Below, in pieces: positions 56,851-64,000 of a stretch of DNA of 64,000 bases (within the stretch, counting starts at the first letter, position 1; each line of letters begins with the position of its first letter). Origin of the DNA: Choristoneura fumiferana (Eukaryota; Arthropoda; Insecta; Lepidoptera; Tortricidae); contig NC_133474.1 in assembly GCF_025370935.1 (NCBI RefSeq), forward strand, positions 12,065,597-12,129,596, written 5' to 3'. A model generated the notes under the pieces. The model had not been told where the DNA came from. It searched no databases and was given only the letters and a program-made list of their open reading frames with translations. The translations under genes were made by a program, and so were the position numbers.

Positions 56851-57239
56851 AACCCAACCGCATGCTAAAAAACTGCGTAGGTTTTGTCACATATGATGGT
56901 GTTGCGTAAATATACCTATTCGATTAAAGTCTACTGTTAAAATAACTAGGTACATGATAAAATTATACAATGTGTGCAAGTATTTTGGATGGCGAACAAT
57001 TTTTTTGATTTGCATCCTCTTTACTGTCGGTGGCTGATTGGCGCAAGTCCTTTGCCGCGCGCCTTCGATCGTAAAAAAGGCGGCAGTCAGCGTGACTTAA
57101 AAAAAAGGCTCTCGGCGGACATATATTGGTACGGTTGTGCTCGGTTTTCTAAAATAAATATTAATTGTGATTATAGACATTGTAAATAATGTTGTGTGTA
57201 AAATAGTAACAAACTTTATACGTCTTAAAACTAGCTAGT

Positions 57240-57320
57240 GAAGTGGCGGTGCGGACTATTGCGGCTTTACGGACTTTAGCGAGCGTCATGCATCGAAGTC
57301 GGCTTCATTGAGGTATGTTT
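57240..57320 (-). repeat. Reversed end of the 9294/49985 element
   Basis: GTGCGGACTATTGCGGC, TTTAGCGAGCGTCATG and TCGGCTTCATTGAGGT are the diverged reverse complement of AACCTCAATGAAGCCAAC...GCACCGT. The remainder to 57925 holds nothing recognised. Confidence 0.55.
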
Positions 57321-57925
57321 TTCATGAATTGTTCTCTAGACACAATGCTGCACAGAAGAGCAAATAAGCCACGGCCTTGGTAACAGTCACTATTCAAAGG
57401 TTTAACTAACACAATGATAGCTTATGGATATCTGATTAAAAAAACTTTAACAGTATATTTTCTATGGATAAAACGAAGGAGTCCAGGAAATACCCCTAAT
57501 TAATACCTAAAGTCCATTAAATGTCCTAGTTATAACAATCATTATTCGCAAATTCGTCGAAAACTTACAAAGAATCCAAAATAATGAGAGAACATTCAAA
57601 CACCATTCTGCAAAGGAAAGTGGTAAATAAGGCTTTGTTACAATGAATAATGAGGCGAAAAATAGATTCGTTTCGAATCAAGAGCAAAATGATACCTACT
57701 ATTCAAACGGAGGAACGTTTGTTTATTAAACGACTTGAAGTTGGATGCCGCGCCGAGGGAAGTACTTTTCATTGATTAGACCGTTTCTGAAACAAAGAAA
57801 AGTTAAATTAATATTTGTGATAAAAAAAGATGAAAAACCATTTCAATTACTTTCTTTCATTTCTTCTATCGCTGATGTTAATATTTGTCTTGGCGTTATT
57901 ATGGAGTATTATTAAAGAGTATGGT

Positions 57926-59448
57926 ATAAACTACCTAGCATAGTTATCGAAGTACAATCTTATAACACGAGACGGTGCCTCTTAAACTACCTAGCATAGT
58001 TAACGAAGCACAATCTTATAACACGAGACGGTGCCTCTTAAACTACTTAGCATAGTTATAGAAGCACAATCTTATAACACGAGACGGTGCCTCTTAAACT
58101 ACCTAGCATAGTTATAGAAGCACAATCTTATAACACGAGACGGTGCCTCTTAAACTACCTAGCATAGTTATCGAAGCACAATCTTATAACACGAGACGGT
58201 GCCTCTTAAACTACCTAGCATAGTTATCGAAGCACAATCTTATAACTGAGACGGTGCCTCTTACTACCTAGCATAGTTATAGAAGCACAATCTTATAACA
58301 CGAGACGGTGCCTCTTAAACTACCTAGCATATTTATAGAAGCACAATCTTATAACACGAGACGTTGCCTCTTAAACTATCTAGCATATTTATAGAAGCAC
58401 AATCTTATAACACGAGACGGTTCCTCTTAAACTACTTGGCATAGTTATAGAAGCAAAATCTTATAACACGAGACGGTGCCTCTTAAACTACCTAGCATAG
58501 TTATAGAAGCACAATCTTATAACACGAGACGGTGCCTCTTAAACTACCTAGCATAGTTATCGAAGCACAATCTTATAACACGAGACGGTGCCTCTTAAAC
58601 TACCTAGCATAGTTATCGAAGCACAATCTTATAACTGAGACGGTGCCTCTTAAACTACCTAGCATAGTTATCGAAGCACAATCTTATAACACGAGACGGT
58701 GCCTCTTAAACTACCTAGCATAGTTATAGAAGCACAATCTTATAACACGAGACGGTGCCTCTTACTACCTAGCATAGTTATAGAAGCACAATCTTATAAC
58801 ACGAGACGGTGCCTCTTAAACTACCTAGCATAGTTATCGAAGCACAATCTTATAACAGAGACGGTGCCTCTTACTACCTAGCATAGTTATAGAAGCACAA
58901 TCTTATAACACGAGACGGTGCCTCTTAAACTACCTAGCATATTTATAGAAGCACAATCTTATAACACGAGACGTTGCCTCTTAAACTACCTAGCATATTT
59001 ATAGAAGCACAATCTTATAACACGAGACGGTGCCTCTTAAACTACTTAGCATAGTTATAGAAGCACAATCTTATAACACGAGACGGTGCCTCTTAAACTA
59101 CCTAGCATAGTTATCGAAGCACAATCTTATAACACGAGACGGTGCCTCTTAAACTACCTAGCATAGTTATCGAAGCACAATCTTATAACTGAGATGGTGC
59201 CTCTTAAACTACCTAGCATAGTTATCGAAGCACAATCTTATAACACGAGACGGTGCCTCTTAAACTACCTAGCATAGTTATAGAAGCACAATCTTATAAC
59301 ACGAGACGGTGCCTCTTACTACCTAGCATAGTTATAGAAGCACAATCTTATAACACGAGACGGTGCCTCTTAAACTACCTAGCATATTTATAGAAGCACA
59401 ATCTTATAACACGAGACTGTGCCTCTTAAACTACCTAGCATAGTTATC
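57926..59448. repeat. Satellite, 56-bp unit, about 27 copies
   Basis: The unit is AACTACCTAGCATAGTTAT(C/A)GAAGCACAATCTTATAACACGAGACGGTGCCTCTTA in pieces: AACTACCTAGCATAGTTAT, then GAAGCACAATCTTATAAC, then ACGAGACGGTGCCTC. Variants include AACTGAGACGG (2-bp loss), CTCTTACTACC (3-bp loss), CATATTTATAG and GACGTTGCC. The variants recur in the same order about 554 and 610 bp apart, a higher-order repeat of 10-11 units. Confidence 0.97.
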
Positions 59449-59618
59449 CACTGATGTCCAACATGTTGACCACTGAGCCATGGCCCTTTTGCACTACTGC
59501 AGCGCACACAAGCAATATGAAGTTTACTTTTAAGTCTGGACTGATGTTTTGTATCCTTGTATCTAATCTTGATTGTGTGTGCAGTACCAAATAAACGTTT
59601 TTATCTATCTATCTATCA
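59449..59618 (+). mobile_element. Short retroelement inserted in the satellite
   Basis: TTATC occurs at 59444-59448 and again at 59619-59623, a 5-bp target duplication. The insert has GACCACTGAGCCATGG near its left end and ends in ACCAAATAAACGTTTTTATC with a CTAT run, the tail also seen at 36561. A truncated satellite unit (59619-59650) follows. Likely a SINE. Confidence 0.75.
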
Positions 59619-59774
59619 TTATCGAAGCACACGAGACGGTGCCTCTTAAATCACTCTTGCCAGTTTTAATAAAAATTAATGATTGCGAAACTTCTCAAAA
59701 TGTATGTAACCTACATGCAAGTAATAGTAGATTGATAAACAAGGGTTGTAAGCGATCAATTAGACCCAAGATAT

Positions 59775-59830
59775 TTAGGCGCACGAGCGAGCAAAGCGAG
59801 CGAGGGTGCTTATAGTTCGCGGGTGTAATT
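59775..59830. repeat. CGAGCGAGCAAAGCGAGCG motif, third site
   Basis: GCACGAGCGAGCAAAGCGAG followed by CGAGGGTGC. See 7640 and 15705. Confidence 0.5.
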
Positions 59831-60139
59831 GATCATTTACACTCGAGTTGAACACTCTACTTTTCATCACAAATGCGAGGAAATCACTGTAACAGAGCGG
59901 AAGAAAATTTATCGCGCCAAACCGTCTTTTGTTTTTTTTTAATGGCCTCGCGCTCTTTGGCTTCGGCACATTCATTCAGCCAACCAGCACTGGCCAGCAG
60001 CATTATGCCAGCATGGAGGTTTGGAGGTAGTAAGTATTACGCATTACAATCTCCTTGTTTACCAGTTCGCGAATACAAAGGAGCACCATTCAATTTTTAA
60101 ATTTACTTACATCCCTAAAGATGTAAATCGAATTTACTA

Positions 60140-60310
60140 CACGTATTTCAAGTTAAGAGTCCACCCACGCCAAACTGCGCGAGCGGTTTTGTACCTCACC
60201 CCCGCGACCCCTCTGAGATAGATCGCGTGCAACCGCGATTTGTTCGTAGGCGTTATCTGACAGCGACGCGTTTTCGCGCGCAGCGCGGCGAAATACGGTA
60301 CCGCTAAAGT
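60140..60310. other. CpG-rich stretch
   Basis: ACGCCAAACTGCGCGAGCGG to GCGCGCAGCGCGGCGAAATA: many CpG in an AT-rich context. Could be a GC-rich MITE without clear ends, or a regulatory island; no gene start was recognised beside it. Confidence 0.3.
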
Positions 60311-60561
60311 TTATCAGAAATGTCAAAACGATCGTTTGTTATGGAGTTTGTATTGAATACGTCATAGACTGACTGCTATGACAAGGCTATGACGTTACAA
60401 TTTCCCACGTTCAAACTGATTCAATTTTATGTACTTAGGTACTTAGATAATTCGTTTTTATTAACTTGAAAATCGCCGAAATTACGAAAAATGTGAAAAT
60501 TCGGTTATTATGAGTATTTTCAAAGCTGCATTCCAATACAATACAATGACTCTTTATTGTA

Positions 60562-60628
60562 CTCCGGTCTGAGTGGAGAGCCTTGGGAGAGGCCTATTAT
60601 GTCCAGCAGTGGACGTCTTTCGGGTGAC
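60562..60628 (-). repeat. Reverse copy of the GTCCACTGCTGGACATAGG tail repeat
   Basis: CCGGTCTGAGTGGAGAGCCT followed by ATGTCCAGCAGTGGACGTCT. Confidence 0.75.
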
Positions 60629-60639
60629 ACAATACTAAA

Positions 60640-61190
60640 GTTCACCTAACTTTTATTTTCTTAGGTACACTTTAATTTAACTATGGCCTATGAAATACAC
60701 CTACATTTCTATAAGTGTATTAGTAATTTCTTGCTAGAGAAATACCTATATCAAAATATTAAAAATTAAGCAAGATATATTTCTCAAAATGTAGACAAAA
60801 CTGAAGATAACTTATAATACCTATACTCATATAGGTAGGTATACACTAAAATATGGATCCATTTGCAGATAGGTATCGATTTTTTATTTGAAAACCAAAA
60901 ACCTCATTTGCTTCGTACAGTCGGATAAAACATTCAAAGGACATAACATTGCCTGGCGGGCAATTTTTTCAATCACAAGTGGACATTATATTAAGTAAAA
61001 TTACCCACGTTTATAATTTTATAAAGCACAAACTTACGTTTACAAACTTAAATTTTAATAAACACAAAATAAACATTGTACTTTGCTCTGATAACTGTTA
61101 TTTTTATATGTTTTATGTACAATAGAGAGTTATATAAGCCCTTTATTGAACAAAAAATACTCATTCGTGACAATTGACGTGACATTCGTG
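60640..61190. other. AT-rich stretch, nothing recognised
   Basis: Only short frames and AT-rich sequence. Confidence 0.5.
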
Positions 61191-61199
61191 ACGTTTTTT

Positions 61200-61465
61200 G
61201 ACGACCGGATGGCTAAGTGGTTAGAGCACCTGACTACGAAGCTTGAGGTCCTGGGTTCGAATCCCGGCCGGGGCAGATATTTGTGTGAATAACACGAATG
61301 TTTGTTCTCGGGTCTTGGATGTTTAAAAAGTATTTAAGTATGTATTTATCTATATAAGTATGTTTATCCGTTGCCTAGTATCCATAGTACAAGCTTTGCT
61401 TAGTTTGGGACTAGGTCAATTGGTGTCAAGTGTCCCATGATATTTATTTATTTATTTATTTATTT
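61200..61465 (+). mobile_element. Full-length tRNA-derived SINE, (TATT)n tail
   Basis: A box TGGCTAAGTGG (61210-61220), B box GGTTCGAATCC (61254-61264), body with GGTCTTGGATG, AAGCTTTGCTTAGTTTGGGA and CTAGGTCAATTGGTGTCAAG, tail TATTTATTTATTTATTTA. It carries its own pol III promoter. The minus copy is at 32028-32270. Confidence 0.88.
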
Positions 61466-61717
61466 AATCGATTTTATAAGAAAATGGCCCTAAGGCAAAG
61501 TTGACGGTTTTTTGCCCAAAATTCAGAACCAACATAAAAAATACAACCGAATTGATAACCTCCTCCTTTTTTCTGAAGTCAGTTAAGCTCAGGCTTCTAA
61601 TAGACTCTCGTTAATAATCCCCTTTTTACAGCCCTTAATGCACAATGTACTTTTGTGTCAATATTAGTTCCAATTCCAAATATTACCCGCTATGATCCTG
61701 TTACAACAAGGCCATAG

Positions 61718-61790
61718 TCGGTAGGAAAATACAAACTGAAATATAGATGCACAGAAAAACCAGAAAAAGAGACCAGCATCCTCAGCATGA
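61718..61790 (-). mobile_element. Truncated tRNA-like repeat
   Basis: GAAAATACAAACTGAAATAT, GATGCACAGAAAAACCAG and AAAAAGAGACCAGC, then it breaks off in the T-arm region (ATCCTCAGCATGA). Confidence 0.7.
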
Positions 61791-61799
61791 CAGAGGTGT

Positions 61800-62870
61800 C
61801 AACTTCTAGATTTTTTCTCGCCTGCTTGCCTAAATATCAAAATTTTCCAGGCGTTACTCCAAACAGGGGACAGGGGGTCCTGTCAAAAATCAGCAATTTG
61901 TATTCAATCAGTGTTCTATCAATGTCGTATGTATACAAACACCTCTATATTATGTTTGAGTTTTCTAATAATTTTATCATATTTATGAGTTAAACGCTAA
62001 TAACCAATAACAAATTATAACAACAACAGTTTGTATATGACACTAAAAACACCGATTGAATACAGAACTAGGCCACGTATGTCCCTTATTTTTAATAGGA
62101 AGTACCACCTACAAAACTTTGATATTTCGGCAAGTAGTAGGTCAATGTATGGTTAATTCTTAGAAAAAAAGTTAGAGGTGTCACTACTTCAAGACCGAAA
62201 TGTGTCTTTTTATTTGGTATTTTTTTTAAATTTATATGATTTTTGAGTGGCGATGTAAATCTATATAAAGAACAACTTTAAAATTTGAAACAAATCGCTT
62301 GATTACATACTGATAATAAATACATTAAAAAAACAAAAGTCAAGAACTGACACAAGTAGGATATTCATACTCAACATAAATATTCTTGGAGATACGAGTA
62401 CTCGCAGAAAAAACTGTGCCCATTTGATAAAAGGGACGGCTTACTAGAAAAACCAAACTATGAACTGTTACCTAACGACTAAATGCAATCACTTTGTCTG
62501 AATTAAAAAATTATTTACTATTTTAATTGTACTTTAGACGTATAAAGAAAGAAAGAAGGATATTTTATTAACACTAATACAAAAAGCACAAAGTGCAGTA
62601 TTTGAACCTGTAAGTGAGAACTTTTTCTACTATTATAACGCATGTGGGCAATGTTGTCTAAATAACTTTGCCCGTTATAAAATTCAATCAATAAGTTACT
62701 TTGCCCAACGATTAATAAAGTAAATATTTGTTTTATATAAGTCATGTTATTTAGTGGGTGTCTCAAAATAATGTAGGTACTTACTGTACTAAAATAGTGC
62801 TTGTGTAGTGTAGATGTATCATCATCTGGTTCAGAGAACTCAGTGCGTTTTTTTACTGTAGAACATGTTA
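61800..62870. other. AT-rich stretch, nothing recognised
   Basis: A minus-strand frame of 130 codons (62518-62910) has no recognised domain and overlaps the repeat at 62870. Considered chance. Confidence 0.4.
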
Positions 62871-62970
62871 ATCCAGGGTATTTATTACCTGTATGGCAAA
62901 TTTCATGCAAATCCCTTCAGTAGTTTCTACGTGAAAGAGTAACAAACATCCATCCATCGCCATACTTAAA
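62870..62970 (+). repeat. Interspersed-repeat end fragment
   Basis: GGCAAATTTCATGCAAATCC, GTAGTTTCTACGTGAAAGAG and TAACAAACATCCATCCATCG, a common ending of lepidopteran non-autonomous repeats. Confidence 0.6.
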
Positions 62971-63857
62971 AAAAATGTTTAGAATTTTTTTTGTAGAGAA
63001 TTTTATGTAGATTACTTATGTTTTAGAACATTTTTTGCTGTGGTTTACCAGTTATTTACGAAAAACTAAATGGGACTTTTACACAAACTCCTCCCCACCC
63101 GTTAGCTCTACCCCCACCCATCAGTACCTACTTTTAGTATGTGGTCTTAAACACCATCCCCTACAACTATGCCAAAATTGACTTATACGCGAGATTTCCC
63201 CGGAGAGGCAGTTTTTGGTCTTCGTTGGGTAGGCTATATACTCGTACCAGACACGTATTAAGTTTGAACACATGTCCTATATTCCTACTATGGTAGTTAT
63301 CAGTTTATAAGTAATAGACAAAATATGGAGCCAATAAAACTATTTAGACTACTAACCAATTTTTCTGTACTTACCTAATTCTTGTAATAAACAACACACT
63401 TACTTTACAACTTCTGACATCTTCTGACATGTTGTCTGTCATTGTACGAGTATGAGGGCTTCTTGTTTTTTTGTGCGTTATTTAATTTATTTCTCGGTGT
63501 TGACTATCCTAAAACACCTTAAATACCCAAAATACAGTGATAACGTAATTTAATAATAATTTCCTTACTCATAGATTGAGTGTTATGAAAGAAGTGTAAA
63601 TGTAAAAGTTTTTTTTCGTAAATGAATTTTGTGGAGAAAAGCGACGCAGGTCAATCAGGCAGAGCACCTAAGCGCTCACTGCAAAGAGTATATAATCACT
63701 ACGTTTTAAGAGTCGGAACTCTCATACAAAAACAATACCACGATTGTAGTATGAATTCAGTGTCTTTTTGGTGCCAATATCAAGAAACGAACTGCACAGA
63801 CTAAACAGGGCCGAAAAAGTCACATTGACAAGTAGTGTTGTTAGGAACAGTCGATAT

Positions 63858-63900
63858 TATCGATATTGTAACAGCATAGTGTTGTGCTTTTTTATCGATA
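63858..63900. promoter_or_regulatory. Pair of DRE-like TATCGATA sites near the right edge
   Basis: TATCGATA at 63858-63865 and at 63893-63900, 35 bp apart. In Drosophila such pairs bind DREF at housekeeping promoters. The neighbouring gene, if any, would lie beyond the window or be the short frame at 63622-63804, for which no family is known. Confidence 0.4.
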
Positions 63901-64000
63901 TATTGTCAAAAAACGGCACGTAGTGGTGCGCTTTTTATTAATTAAATGATCGAATTAAAGAAAAAAAAAGTTGTTTTTCTTAATAATAATTTATTTTCAT

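Noticed and set aside
57926..59448. Regular 56-bp repeats considered as a CRISPR array
   Set aside because: The whole unit is conserved with no variable spacers, and the context is a eukaryotic intron-bearing genome.
61205..61275. tRNA gene
   Set aside because: A and B boxes are present, but the sequence continues into a SINE body and TATT tail, and a second copy exists at 32028-32270.
62518..62910. 130-codon minus-strand frame
   Set aside because: No recognised domain, AT-rich codons, overlaps an interspersed-repeat end.

Overview
The window looks like moth or butterfly (Lepidoptera) nuclear DNA. It is AT-rich and intron-dominated, and it is packed with repeat types familiar from that order: tRNA-derived SINEs, MITEs with TAA target duplications, GGGTTCCGTA-type and CCCGCGGCTTCG-type interspersed repeats, and 5'-truncated LINE tails. 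It holds one recognisable host gene. All analysis was by eye, so repeat borders are approximate; splice junctions were checked codon by codon.

The host gene is on the + strand and runs off the left edge. It is a class A (rhodopsin-like) neuropeptide GPCR and best matches the insect trissin receptor (TrissinR, CG34381 in Drosophila). Five exons were found: 1915-2059 (end of TM1, TM2), 3999-4158 (ECL1, TM3, ERY motif), 5520-5717 (TM4, ECL2, most of TM5), 35789-35950 (end of TM5, start of ICL3) and 41639-42106 (ICL3 end, TM6, TM7, NPLLY, C-tail, stop). The visible part is 377 residues. Phases agree at every junction (1, 2, 0, 0, 0). The start codon, N-terminus and first half of TM1 lie before base 1.

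The intron at 5718-35788 is about 30 kb and filled with mobile-element debris. It includes a LINE fragment split by two nested MITEs (19763-20799), a MITE whose empty site survives in a second copy of its host repeat (24396-24524 against about 30029), a repeat family with a tRNA-like centre (16, 26-27, 33, 53 and 61.7 kb), and a near-perfect inverted repeat with two 158-bp arms (31225-31564).

Just inside the fourth exon a 104-bp unit, made of the exon's 3' end, its GT donor and the first intron bases, is repeated about six times (35887-36500), giving a ladder of candidate splice donors. Between that and the last exon lie a LINE tail, a ~132-bp minisatellite, a foldback, an AAGC-rich array and a broken transposase.

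From 42.4 kb to the end no host gene was recognised. That part is repeats: LINE tails, MITEs, three tRNA-derived SINE copies, and a 1.5-kb satellite of 56-bp units with higher-order structure (57926-59448), itself split by a short retroelement with a 5-bp target duplication. A pair of DRE-like TATCGATA sites at 63858-63900 might mark a promoter near the right edge.
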